Assembly (NCBI GenBank): GCA_037013685.1
Contig: CM072886.1
Coordinates: forward strand, 86,248,922-86,312,921
From: Acridotheres tristis
Lineage: Eukaryota > Chordata > Aves > Passeriformes > Sturnidae
Reading direction: 5' to 3'
DNA length: 64,000 nt
This document shows, piece by piece, positions 39,414 through 51,275 of the stretch; within the stretch, counting starts at the first letter, position 1; each line of letters opens with the position of its first letter. The notes below the pieces were generated by a model. That model was given only the letters and a program-made list of their open reading frames with translations, searched no databases and was not told the DNA's origin. Both the position numbers and the translations under genes were made by a program.

Positions 39414-42400
39414 GTAGTAGCCTGTTCCTGGGTGTATATCCACAGTATATCTCTGGTGTTTCTGCAATAAGTCAGCAATTACTTTCTCTTGATCTTTACT
39501 TTTTTCTTTTGAATGAACTAACGGATTACTTTCTGGTCCGAAGCCAAAGGTGGGAAGGTAAGGGCACCATCAAATCATTCTCATTAGCCAAGGTCTTGTC
39601 TTGTTTTCATAAAGAATGTATAGCACCAAATTACACATCTGGTTATGTCTAGCAAGATTGTGTAGGAGCCACAAAGCTCCTGGAGCAGGTGTGGAAAAAA
39701 AAAACAAAGGGATGTGTGTCTTGTGTCTGCTTAAAGCACCCCTTGTTGGGGATTTCTCTGAATCTGGGAGCTTTAAAAGTGATTGTATTAGTTCACTTTC
39801 AGAGTCCCCTCTTTCCACTTTGCTCACTCAAGGTCGTCACTGGGAGGAGAGGCTCCCAATGACTTGCAGTGGAACCATGACCTTGCACCTGCTTAGTCTG
39901 TGTCTCAATGAAACTTGTGTGAACCTGACACTTCGACATCCCTGTATCTCTTAAAAATGTTTAAAGTGTTTGGGAAGCTTGTATACATTCATGGACATAT
40001 ATACAGGTACATGTGCACACGTGTTTTTATGGAAGGAGAATGAAGGTTAAACAAAAAGACATTTCATGAAGCACTATTTCAGCTGAGCAACTTGGTGAAA
40101 CAAATTAGTTGTTTATTCAAAAATAAGCTCTTTCCTTTCTAAAGGTTCCACAGAAGTAACAAATGGATGGCTACAGCCAAATGCAGTGCTAGAGCAAGAT
40201 ATAGTGGCTCACTTTACAACTGGCACTTTGAAGTCACTAATAAACTATTTGATATTTTTCTTTGGTTTTGAATACTTCATTAATTAGACTGGCTTTTGAG
40301 TTTTAAAGATTCTCCTGGTTTAAATCAGTGGCAAAAATATTGATTTAAGTGGCTTAAATATTGGGATGTGTTTGGCTCTTTACTCTGAGTATTGACTGCC
40401 CATAAAAGAGTTGTTTATTGTGGGCTGAGTTTTGGCTTTTTTGATTGGGTGGGTTTTTTCTGTTAAATCTTTTTTCAAATGAGGTTCTGGAACTTAACTG
40501 GATTTTCTTACCTACTCCATAGTCATTAATTTTACAGTGAAATCTGTATAATGCTGTTTAGGTTTTACTAACCATCAGTGGCTGAGAACTTAAATATTCA
40601 GGTTGTGGCTTTTGATGGCAACAATTCCAACACCGTGGCAGGATATTGCAGCATTGCTTTTTGTTTTCCCCTTTTATCCCTATGAACGATGGAAGTCTTT
40701 GCAGTGCTCAGCCATATTTGCAGCTGTTACAGCTGTGCTGCTATTGGACTGGTTTCTGAGACAATTCCATCTTTGCCTCAAGTGAGCACGAGTGTGGTGG
40801 CCCAAGAGGGAGCCTGTGACTTACACTCGAGGCTGGCACCCATCCCCTTGCAACTGAAGGATTAGAGCTCATCCTCTTCCCTTTCTGAGACACTGTGTGA
40901 ATTTCCTTTTCTTTAAATAAATATTTATTTTATTCATCTGGGAAGCTTGAATGGATTTTCAAATCACAGCCTTGTAAATAACATAATTAAGGTGACCACA
41001 AAAGTGATAGTTTTGCTTGTTTTGCTTGTTTTTCTTTGTCAGAAGTTCAATTATATCAATATATAATATTTCTATGCTTAATGAAGTGAAATGTATCATC
41101 ATTATTATTAGCCTCATTTCACTGACCAACAACCATGTTTGTGGTTTGAGTGAAACAATTGACTCATGTTTATCTAGAAAACATTTAATTTACAATTGGT
41201 TGGACAAAGATATATTCTAGAACAGATATCATTTCAATACCGATGGAAATATAAAACCCCAAATATATTTAAATATCTTTTCTATGCCCAGTGGGAATAT
41301 ACTTGATGGGTTAATATTTCCTATTAAAGAAGTTTCTGTATTTCCTCGACTATTCTTCTGTTTGGAATTTTTTCCTTTGATCAATAAGAAGCTGTCTGTA
41401 CTTCTATATGTACTGGCAAAAAAAATTATAGATCTTTATATCTGTGAGACTGTTTTTACTGAAGATAAAAATCTCATTTTAAAAATAATTCTATTCTTGA
41501 TATTTTCTTATTGGATTACACCCCAGCAATATGTGGTGCATAATGTTTTAAAATTGGTTCACATCTGTCATGTAAAAAAATATACCTTACTTGCTTCTCA
41601 GCATTTAACCATATTCTGTGCATATATGCATACTATGTTGAAATGTTTTGTTGTTTTTTTTAATGTATGCACATAAATCTTACTTTAAATATATTGGAAA
41701 TAGACCGTGTGAACAATTTCTCTGTTCTCTTACACATTTTAAAAAATGGTAGAGACTTAGGCTTGACTCTCTTACTTTTATTGCAAGTACATTTATTTTT
41801 AAATCAACAAACAAAGCTGTTGCTTTGTTTTAAATTATATTAAGGTAAATTTACAATTTAAACACTATTCTAGAATGAAATTATTTATTGAGGCATTTGA
41901 CTTTAGGGGGCAGAGATTATATAACAAATATACCGCACATTCACAATGTTTAGGTCATCAGAACATAGGATTTTTCCAGGAATAGGTGTGGACCAAAAAT
42001 CTCTTCTGATATGGTAGGCCATTCTTCTAAGCAGCTCCGTGCTAGACTATGCTACTTGTGATGGCAATCTGCTCAATTTTTTGTCTCCTTCCCTGAGACT
42101 TATATGTACATTTCTGTACTAGATTTATTATCTCACACCATATGTAATGATGAGTCCAAGTTAGCTGGAGTGTCTGTTTTCTTAGTCAAACATGAGCAAG
42201 TAAGGCAAAATTTCTCTTTGAAACAAGCAACATCAAAAATCCCAGAGGTCTGAGAAACGTGGTGCTTTACTTGAGGATTTGAAGCCACAGGATAAAGTGG
42301 CAGTTAAAGCTAATTTTATGCTTAAAGCTATGATTAGAGCCTTAGAGTCTTCAGTAAATAACTGGTCTACCATATGCATAAATTGTCTTCCCTGATGTTG

Positions 42401-44283
42401 CAAACTGGCAGGTTCGTGATGAAGCTTACAGTTCACTTCATTGCTGCCATTAGGAAAGGATAGAAAGCACCTTCTGCTCTGTCCTCCTGCTTATCCTTGA
42501 ATCCTCTTGGAGAATATTTGTACAGAGTAATTTATAGTAGGTTGCCACAACTTTCCTGTGGAAGCATTTATGTTGCATTAGTCCAACATGTCAGCTTCTA
42601 TCTGCAAGTGCTTTTATCTGCCTGGCTTTTGCACATAGGCAGAAGTGCTAGTTGGCTACTGGGTTTGTACAAAGTACTGGCATGCTCGCTCCATTGCTTG
42701 TCTTGTAGCTCATGGGGAATTGTAAAGATGCTCTCTGCATTTCTGCCAGGGTAATTCTTTCTGGAATAATTGCAGAAAGAAGGGGAAAAATTAGAAAGAT
42801 GGAAGATAGCTTTGGCAAAAGAATCACTGTGTTTTCCATACCCTGGAAATTATTTGCTTCCATCAGGTCCCAGATCTGTTTGGCATTTGCTGAATACTAT
42901 TATGTAGCTTTTCTAGATTTTCTGATACTTCATTTCCAGACATTTGATAGCATTTATTACCTGTTTGGCATGTGATGCTTTCTAAAAGGATAACTCTTGA
43001 TATTCTGGAAGTATGTAGCTGTCTATTCACACACAGAATAATATTTTGACATTAATTTATGTTAAGTAAGTAATCTGTCATTAAATGTTGATAGTAGAAA
43101 ATTTGTGAACGAGATAATAGTCTTTATTGTGCTTCTGTGATTTTTCCTCCTGTAATAAATTCACATCATCATATTTTTTATTCAAAAGGCTTTACAAAAA
43201 AAACATTATTAGTAGAAGAGTCAATGAATATATTGCTGTTTACTTCCTTTAATAAATCAAAAAGGGAACAACCAGTTTAATTACCTAAAGCTTGTGCTTA
43301 TTGACCGGTGTGAGGAAAAGTGGTACATTTTAAGAGCAGGATTCATATGCATGAAGTTCAATAGCTAAACATTCATCAGTTGAGAACAGAAAAAGTAAGT
43401 CTCTAATCTTTTGTTGTTCTCTTCAAAGATTATTTGACATCCAGTGATGTTCAGCAAATGAGATGTCAGTTGTACAGGGTGAGGGCATTTCTTATTTTAG
43501 GGAGAACACAAAGGCAGCTGCAGGGAGAACACAAGGCAGCTTCTTCTGTAGATAGAATAGGTTCTTCCTCGGGCAGAACACCATTAAACATATCAAGGAA
43601 AAACTAGTGTCGTTTCACATACTTCCTAAAATTACATTCAAAAGGCAGCATTCCTGGAGTCTTGCCAGCTTCTATACTTGCAATTGCCTATAAAAGTTAT
43701 TCTGTTATTTTTTCATCCTGTTCTTTATCAGTTTCACATCTTTGGCAAAACTACTACTTCCAGCCATCTGTAGTAACTACAGAGCTTAGCATATGACAGA
43801 TAAAAAGATTTTTACAATAATTAGTAAAAGCAGCACAGGGCTTGCTAAGCTGTGCAACTGCTTTTTGTTAGTGGCTGTTAACTGGTGGAAGAATGTGTTG
43901 CTCTTTAATCCTCTTTGACTTTTGAGCTAATATTTTACCACTTAAAAACCTCCCTACGAGCATGTATTTTCTCTATCTGTTGTGTACTCAATTACTACTC
44001 TCTTAGTAGCCCATATTCAGGTTACTTTTATTAGTTGTTATTTGTATCTCCTTGAGCATCTAATATATGAATTTCCTGAATCCTTCTTCTCTCCAGTGTT
44101 TAAATTTCATTCTTGTGCTCTTCTTTTATCTTACCTTTTTCGCAAAAATCCATTGTGCCAACTGACACATGCAAGCTTTGTTCTGATAACGCAAAGAATT
44201 AATTTTCTTATTTCTGGATTTTTGGATTCACACCAGCTATCCCCCTACTTAAAATGGGCCATGATACAATGATTTAAGGGAGC

Positions 44284-44301
44284 CAGGATCTGCAGATCCT
44301 G
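44284..44301. repeat. Perfect 18-bp palindrome
   Basis: CAGGATCTGCAGATCCTG equals its own reverse complement, centred on CTGCAG. Flanking bases do not extend it. Confidence 0.75.
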
Positions 44302-45441
44302 TTCCGTTCATGAAACAGTTAGAGATTAGCATTAAATCTATTTTGGGGATATAAATTATAAGGATGTGAATAAAATGTATAATCTTATTCCTTTGTGTAG
44401 AGTCCTTTCTAGTAATTTGGGAGATGGAAGTGATGAAGTAGAAAGGTTGATACTGCACCTGCTTCTTCAGCTATTGTTCATTAATCATTAATAAAGTTCT
44501 CCTGGTGAGGCTTCTGTGTAAAACTGGAGTTCTCCAAAGCATGATTTCTCCTTTTGCAAATAGTTATTACTGGGAGAGAAATCCTTTGAAGAGTTGTCAT
44601 TATTGTTACTGTTATGTTATTGCTGGCTTCCTTTGAGCTTTTTGTTTTTAGTAACCTCACGACAATATGGTTTAGTAACAATGGATGTCTTTATCCTTCA
44701 GTTGACACAGAAACTGAAGAAGTGTATGTTTAGCAAATATCCAGTTGTCTTCTTTTGCTTCAGCTGAGACTGTAAATATTGTCTGATCATTATCTCTTTT
44801 AATAATTTCTGAAAAAATGTTCCTTGAAACAAATTAATACAACTGCAGCTGAGCTGGTTTTGCTCTGGATTTCACCTAGAGTTGTGGTTTTTGGCCGGGG
44901 GGAGGTAAGTTTTGCCCGTGGTTATCTTGGGTAATTACACTGTTTAGTCCTTCGACATCCAGAGATGTTACTTTCAAGCAAAAAGCCATAGATAATAGCT
45001 GCCTAGCTTATCAAAGATCTTGTAAGCAAAGTAGTCATGTCCTCATTTGATAGCACGAACCTTTCTGTGGCAGACAACTTACTTCTAATTTTAAGCCTTA
45101 CTGTATGGCCAAATACGTTGACTCTACAGATAATGTCATCATTTCTTGCCCTGTGGTAATTTTCTTCTGTTCCTTATCCCTTCCTATATTCCCTCCAGTT
45201 TAAATGAAAGACTAAAATCGTGTCAGTAGCATAAATCTGCCTCCAAAGAGCTGTGCTCTGCTGAAAGCACAAGTTGTTCCTTCTCATCATGATCTCTGGC
45301 AGTGTGTTTCTTCCAATTCCTGGGAGGTCTCCCTCCACCTGGAGTCTTCTGATCAAGAGGACTTAGCTACAGCCTTTTCATTACTTCCTGCGTTTCATTT
45401 TTCTCTGCTCTTTTTTATTCACTCTTGCTATCTTTCTTTTC

Positions 45442-45465
45442 TTTTTTTTTTTTTTTTTTTTTTTT
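45442..45465. repeat. T24 run in a pyrimidine-rich block
   Basis: Twenty-four uninterrupted T, preceded by TCTTTCTTTTC. This is the longest homopolymer in the window. An antisense retrocopy tail is possible, but no insert body was recognised beside it. Confidence 0.88.
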
Positions 45466-48400
45466 GGTAATACTGTTTTTTGGAGTTCTTGCTAAATAGA
45501 TGAAACTCTGAACTATTTCTTCATAACAATAGTGTGTTGCTGTCCAGTTTCCAGTTCTTCATAACTCACGATACATCTCTGTTCTGTTCATCTTCACATT
45601 ACTCTGCTGATGTATTAGTTTTCTTTTTCATGCCCTTATGTTTATGGCTTGATGTCTGCCTAGCTACCCCTACTCTGGAATATTTCCCCATATTATAAAA
45701 ATGACACGGATGTTCTCATGTTTCCTTTACAGAAGTTAGCTTTTTCTAAACTTACAGATACATGGAAACTATAGGACTGAGTTTAACCATCCTCATGTAA
45801 ATTTAGAAGCGACTTCTCTTGAATGTCAGTCACTATCATTTCCCCATTCTTTTATCTTCTTTTTTTTTTTCTTCCAGTGGAACAGCTGGAATTTGTTGTT
45901 TTCAATTTCATCAGTAGATTCTTCCTTGCTTTCTTCCTAATTGCATTTTTCAGTTGGTAGTGATGAAGCATCATAATTAGGTTCAAGAGATTTTGAACAA
46001 CCAAACACAGAGAATGCTATGCTGGGTGCTCTGCCCAGTTTCCTCTTTCCCAACAGCTCAGAGTTAACAACTGTAAAACCAAGATTTCATGTAGCAAAGC
46101 AGGCTTCCTCCTTTAACATTTCCAGGTGGTTCTTGCTTCCACATTGATTTTTCTCACACTGTTCCCTATATCAGCTATCTGAACCTTCATTTCCCTCTTT
46201 CTCCCTGCATTCTCCTTCCCTTCTCTCTGCATCTCTTCACTTTCCAGCACACCTCTGTGACTGTGCAGCTTCACCCCACCTTACCTTGTACACACTCTGT
46301 TTTTCTCCCTTCTCCCTTGAATCCCTCTGGATCTTTGAGATGAGAGCTCTCTTGGCAGATTCACAGATGTGAAATGATTTATTTGGGCTTTAAACTCAGA
46401 GATCAATTGCCTGATGTCTACCTTGGTCCTATATTAATTTTATTCATCTTTGGCATCCCTGCCTGCTACTTTCTTATCCTGCGTGCCTGAACATGCATAT
46501 CTTTTTTAAAGCACTGTGCAGCCATTTTCTCTGCAATGGCTGCTTATTTTCTTAGGGAATTAGTAGGCTTTAGGGGTAGGAAGAAAGGAGGTCATGAGGT
46601 TGACTTTCCATGTCTCAGGCTACAGGCAGCCATCTCACATCATCCCCTCAGCCACAAGGTTTCCTAACCTCCGTGTGTGTACATATGTGGAGGTTGTGAC
46701 ACTGCCATTCAGCTATATAGTTCAGCATATATCTTTTATTAATTCACTGAAATTCCTAAGGAATTGTGTGGGGGTTTTGTAGTAGTCCAATGAACATGTG
46801 TCTTAGCTGCTTGTTGTTTTATTCGCCTAATCTACCCACAGTTACAGAAAAGCCATGTTAAAAATTGTATGTAATAAATATTGAGCATATAGGACATGTG
46901 GGTTTATGCCAGCTTGGGATAGCTAATATTAAAAATGTATAGAAACATATACTTAGAGATAGAAGGTATTTGCATATCTCCTTCTACCTGAAGAAAAATG
47001 TTCACTTTTTACATGATAAACAGCAGGGGAAATGTCCGCAGGACAATGGAAAATCCCCAAAGGAAGCAAAGATCTGCAGTTTGCTGGGAACTATGTGATG
47101 TGAGCTACTTTCCTTTGTTCTGTGGGCATCATAGTTTTTGCTTGTTACCTGGAGCTGCAGAACCCCAGATCTTGGATTTTGTGCATTCTGGTCCAGAGTC
47201 CCAAGGTCAGGAAGAGAATGTTGTCCAGCTGTCCTCCTGTTGCTGACAGCTCTCTGCTGAAGGCAGGCTAAAATGCAAATACCCTCATTCTTAACATGTA
47301 GCTATGCCACTGACTTTGCCTCCCTGCACAGTACTCTCTGCTCACCTGTGGAGTCCCCTGACTTTCCTCTGGCATCAGGAGAAGTATGAAACACTGATTT
47401 ATTTTTTTTTTCAGTCTGAAACTCAACTGTCCCAGCCCCCAGGGTAGCCATGGGACCTCGCTGCACAGAACTTGGGAAAGGAAAGCCGCCTGTGTTCAGC
47501 CTCCTGTTCGCTTGCAGAGAGGCACACACAAGGCAGGAACATAGGAGATTGTTCAAAATACTGACTTTGCAAAGGAGAAGGAAATTATTTTACCGATTCG
47601 ATATTCACAATGCACTTGTATATGACAGCACTAAGTTTATAAATACATGTCTTGCTGTCTGGTAGGAGGCTCTGTAAGGGAACCATTGTCTTCCTTGTGC
47701 CACGATGTGACATCTGCATGCATACAGAGATAGAGATCAGGATGTTTGCAATGCTGTCTGCAGAAAAACTTGCTTTAATTAGTTAAAAGCAATGAAGTAC
47801 AACAATGCATTTTATTTTAATCTGTCTTTAAAACCAAAACACCCAGGTCATTAACAGCGTTGTCGGTTTACTTTGTAAAGCTGTAAATGTTTTACCCAGA
47901 ATACTTACTTGCAGTCTCAGGACAACTGAGGCAGATGTGAATTACCTGGTGCAGCTTTTAAACCTGGCATAACAAAGTCTTCTCTCTTCGTGGTGTATGT
48001 GTAGGTTTTAAGTATTCTTCCTTAGCATGTGAGGCTGCCTTTCTGAATTAATTCCTTTTGTATCTCACACAGCTGCCTAGCTCCTTGCAGGCACACACAC
48101 TCCCAGCCCTCCCCCAGACATCTGTTCTGATTCTCAGTGCCAGGTGCCAGAGTTTAAGCTTGTTGGGAGGAGGGACAGTGACAAAATCCTTCAGGAAATC
48201 AGATAGTAGTGAGGTTTTTTTAACAATATTTGTGGTGGAATTTAATTTGTAACCTCTGGGTTTTTAAAAAGAAACCCAAAAGGTGTTCACCTTTACTACT
48301 GATTTTTTTTTGTTTTTTTTTGTTTTATCTGGAAAAGATCAGGTTTGGGTGGAGATTGGTTTGCTGTTGGGGTAGAGGTTTTCCTCCACATTTTTTCTCC

Positions 48401-49599
48401 AAAGTGATGTTCTATCCCAGTAGTAAAAGGCCATGGCAACTATAAACCTGTTTCTAGTCTGGGATTATTTTTCCCACATGGGAATACATCTCATTAGAAA
48501 CACAACTGTACCTTCATCACTGAATTTTGATCCAGAGGTGTTACATACCTTGCTTCTACATGAAACACAGCTGTTCTTGAAATCTTCCAAGCATACCCTA
48601 AAGCTGCCATCAGTTTCTAGAGGTCTCAAACGGCCAGTGTTGCTCCTGTACAGTCCAGAATGCCAAGGTCTAGGCTACTGTTTATGTACCAAAGCGCTCC
48701 TGTTTGGCATTTTGGGTTTGGTTGAGTTATCTTTGGCAGATCAAAAAATGCTGGGCTGTCAGAGCCAGGACATTTCCCTCAGCAAGGAGCAGGTGGGCAG
48801 CATGAGACTATTCCCTTTCTCAGTCTGCGAACAGCCACAGTCATCTCCTCTGCTCCATGCTCTGAACTTGTCAGAAGGGGCTGTCATGGTCATACAGTTG
48901 CAGGTTTTCCCCTGTGTCCTGGTCTAATCTTACACAAGTAGAGTACAGCTGATACCCTTCTCTGCCATTCCCTGAGATCTGCCTTGGAGTGTTTTCCTGT
49001 CACCTTCTTGCGCTCACGGTGAATCAGAGACATGGCCAGGCTGCTTCTGCTTTCTGCCTTCTCACCCAGGCACCTGGCTTCTTGTCTCCCTTTCTCCAGT
49101 GAGATAGGGAATATGTAGTGTAAGTGATAAGCCTAGAAATGTGAAATAAATGGATTTAAATCTGCAGCTGTGGTCTTGGTGGTGGAGCACATGGTATTAA
49201 ATATCCTGAGTCCATGCTGGGTTAGGGGAAATCAAGAAGGTGGAATGAGGAGTTTGAGATGCTCTTTCCTACTTTTTTTTTCATCTCTCCTGAGGCATGT
49301 CTGCCACTTATTCTTACAGTCACTGAAGGCACAGGAATTCTCTGTGGCCTTAGTATTCCTGCAGAGGCTTGAGAGAAAACTCTTCCAGTGTATTTCCCAG
49401 GGGCAAAAACATCAGGAGTGGCTTGGCCACTCACAGGCCATGGCTGAAATGAGAAGTTTCAGCTTCAGAGGAGTGACTTGGTGTGATGGTCTTCAGATAA
49501 CACACACAGGGCAAAATGGGTAACAAAGGGAAATTTCAGTGAGCAAATTTAAGCCATATGGAGTGGAGAACATTTTTCCACACTAATATTAAATGTGTG

Positions 49600-49760
49600 A
49601 GACCATCACTTTTGGAGATCAGATGTATGGATTCAAGAAGGCATTAGACAAATTCATGGAGCTGTCCACCAATGGCTGTGGAAAATGCAGGTCTGGAGGC
49701 AGCCTCCCAGGGTGCCATGAACCACTGATTGCTGGCAGCTCAGTGAGTCCATCAGGAATC
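49600..49760 (+). mobile_element. Old CR1-type LINE 3' fragment, sense
   Basis: GGATTCAAGAAGGCATTAGA, then CAAATTCATGGA and CCACCAATGGCTG, follow the 3' region of older amniote CR1 copies (ggattcaaaaaaggattagacaaattcatgga...caatggct). The following GCAGCCTCCCAGGGTGCCA region may be part of the same element. Divergence is high. The left edge may lie near 49560. Confidence 0.55.
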
Positions 49761-50666
49761 ACTCCACACGTTCCTTGTGCTCTTTCTTTAACAATTGTTG
49801 TCGATTTCTCTCACACATAACATGTTCAGCCAATGTGGCCTTCACTTTGATCTAGTAAAGTGCTTAGTGGCTTTTAGGGTAGAGCTTAATCAAGTGGTGA
49901 AACAGCCTCATGATACTTCCTCCAGAGTTTTTAGGAGAATGATCCCATAGACCTTTCTAATTGTTTAGTCCCATGCCTGAGCAATCTTGGCAAGGGGAGA
50001 GCAGCCTGCCACAACAGTGAAACATGGTTGTACACTCCAAAACACAAAACGGGTGTCCCTAGGAGTGCTCATGAGCCAGTACCCTATTTATATATAATGC
50101 AAGGCAAATTTTTGGGAAGCCCAAAGATGCAAAGCTAATAGGGTTGTTACAGAGGATGGCTAACAAAAAGGGATGGTTACTCAGAGGCATAATGCCTAAG
50201 GGTTTTATGCTCTATAAGATAAGCCTGAAAAGGACAAAACTAAATAAGGAGTCACTAAGCCTTTTCTACTACAGAATTTGCCTGCCCTTGGTAATATTGC
50301 TTCCTGCCCGCATTTTTGTTTGTGCTGATAAATGTCCTTGCATTAATAAACTCATAATGCATCTTGTTTATCCCTTCAAAGCCAGCCCTTGCAGCTTTCA
50401 TTAGCATTTTAGGATATTTATGACTTTGTAAATGACTGAAAATCTGCAATTTGTCATTAGGAATTAAGAAAAATCTTCCTTCAACTTAGGGCTGAAGCTC
50501 AGCTTTGGCCTTTGAGGGACTGAGCCACCTCTGGGCCTCATAGACAAAAACAAAATCAGACAGTGCCCAGATTTACAACAGCAAGTGGCTCTTAGTTATT
50601 CAGATGTCTTTGATAATGTGTCATCCGCTGTTGCTGGCAGGGATCACTGTTTAGGCTCAGAATTAA

Positions 50667-50688
50667 TTTCTCTCTAGCTAGAGAGAAA
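50667..50688. repeat. Perfect 22-bp palindrome
   Basis: The arm TTTCTCTCTAG is followed directly by its reverse complement, CTAGAGAGAAA, centred on AGCT. There is no spacer. It lies about 430 bases upstream of the PCBP3 exon acceptor. Confidence 0.8.
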
Positions 50689-51120
50689 ACAAAAATATCT
50701 CTTCTGCAAGAGCAAAAAGAAAAAGAGGTGATAACGAGGAGAGAAATTAAAATAGCACCAGACACATGTAAAAAATGCATGTATAGATATGTGTATATAG
50801 CATATACACACTGCAGAGGTTAACAAAGTGCTCTTCAGAAGAAAACGTATTTCACTCTGCCATGCTCTGTACTTTCAACTTTGAAATACAGGAAGTTAAG
50901 AAAATTTTAAAGGTTTCAAAAGGGGGTTTATCTTGTAATTGGTGAAGGGCTAAAGAGTTGGATGGGGAGGGATAATAATCAAAGGAGCCTTTTCAGCACT
51001 AAACTGTAGTCCAGAAAATCAAAGGAAGGAATGTTAATTGGTTTGTACAACATGATATTCTCAGTTGAGAGTAGCTTCAGCCACTCAATGGTACTTTTTC
51101 TTTTTTTTCTTTCTCTGTAG

Positions 51121-51197
51121 GTTTATTAAGTGACTAGAAGAAAAAAAAAATAAAGAAAAACGAAGCTACTTTCAAGTCTTGAAGATACAAGGCCAGG
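51121..51197 (+). other. PCBP3: 5'UTR part of the PCBP3 first coding exon, with 3' splice site
   Basis: The intron ends with a long pyrimidine tract (51094-51116) and TGTAG at 51116-51120, a strong vertebrate acceptor, so the exon should begin at 51121. The 77 untranslated bases contain an A-rich stretch (51136-51160) and an in-frame TGA at 51180-51182, 15 bases before the ATG. The stop means no upstream exon can extend the protein through this exon. The acceptor is predicted from sequence only. An upstream non-coding first exon must exist, but I could not recognise it in this window. Confidence 0.72.
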
Positions 51198-51275
51198 ATG
51201 AACACGAAGGACGGAAAAGTGTCTGAAGGAGGTCTCAATGTCACTCTTACCATACGCCTTCTCATGCATGGCAAG
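51198..51275 (+). CDS. PCBP3: PCBP3, first coding exon (start of KH domain 1), partial gene
   Basis: Poly(rC)-binding proteins are KH-domain RNA-binding proteins that bind C-rich single strands and act in splicing, mRNA stability and translation. The sequence shows 26 codons in phase 0: M-N-T-K-D-G, then KVSEGGLNVTLTIRLLMHGK. The segment LNVTLTIRLLMHGK is the first beta strand of KH1, shared by PCBP1-3. The preceding KVSEGG matches PCBP3 as I remember it; PCBP2 has VIEGG, PCBP1 has VTESG and PCBP4 differs more. The exon ends AAG followed by a gtgaag donor at 51276, the usual break after HGK in this family. The next exon should begin with EVGSIIGKKGE; I did not find it downstream, so that intron is longer than the 12.7 kb visible. 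The start is fixed by an in-frame TGA at 51180-51182, with A at -3 of the ATG. The N-terminus carries a few more residues (NTKDGK) than the short human form. Family assignment is strong; the choice of paralogue is good but rests on few residues. Confidence 0.87.

Larger units (their letters stand above)
1..51120 (+). other. Non-coding sequence upstream of the first coding exon, probably PCBP3 5'UTR intron
   Basis: No open reading frame here has a recognisable domain, and none is supported by convincing splice partners. The simplest reading is a long 5'UTR intron of PCBP3, because the exon at 51121 needs an upstream non-coding exon. Part of the left end could instead be intergenic. I found no CpG-island promoter. 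Stretches where I see only unremarkable AT-leaning sequence are 1200-4600, 6010-7420, 7460-10380, 10500-17390, 17900-20260, 20370-33220, 33250-38860, 39420-44280 and 45900-49590. Confidence 0.5.

Noticed and set aside
45442..45465. T24 run as an antisense retrocopy tail
   Set aside because: No processed gene body or target-site duplication was recognised next to it.
48433..48927. 164-residue open frame
   Set aside because: It is of chance length for a slightly GC-richer stretch. I see no domain, no initiation context and no conserved motif.
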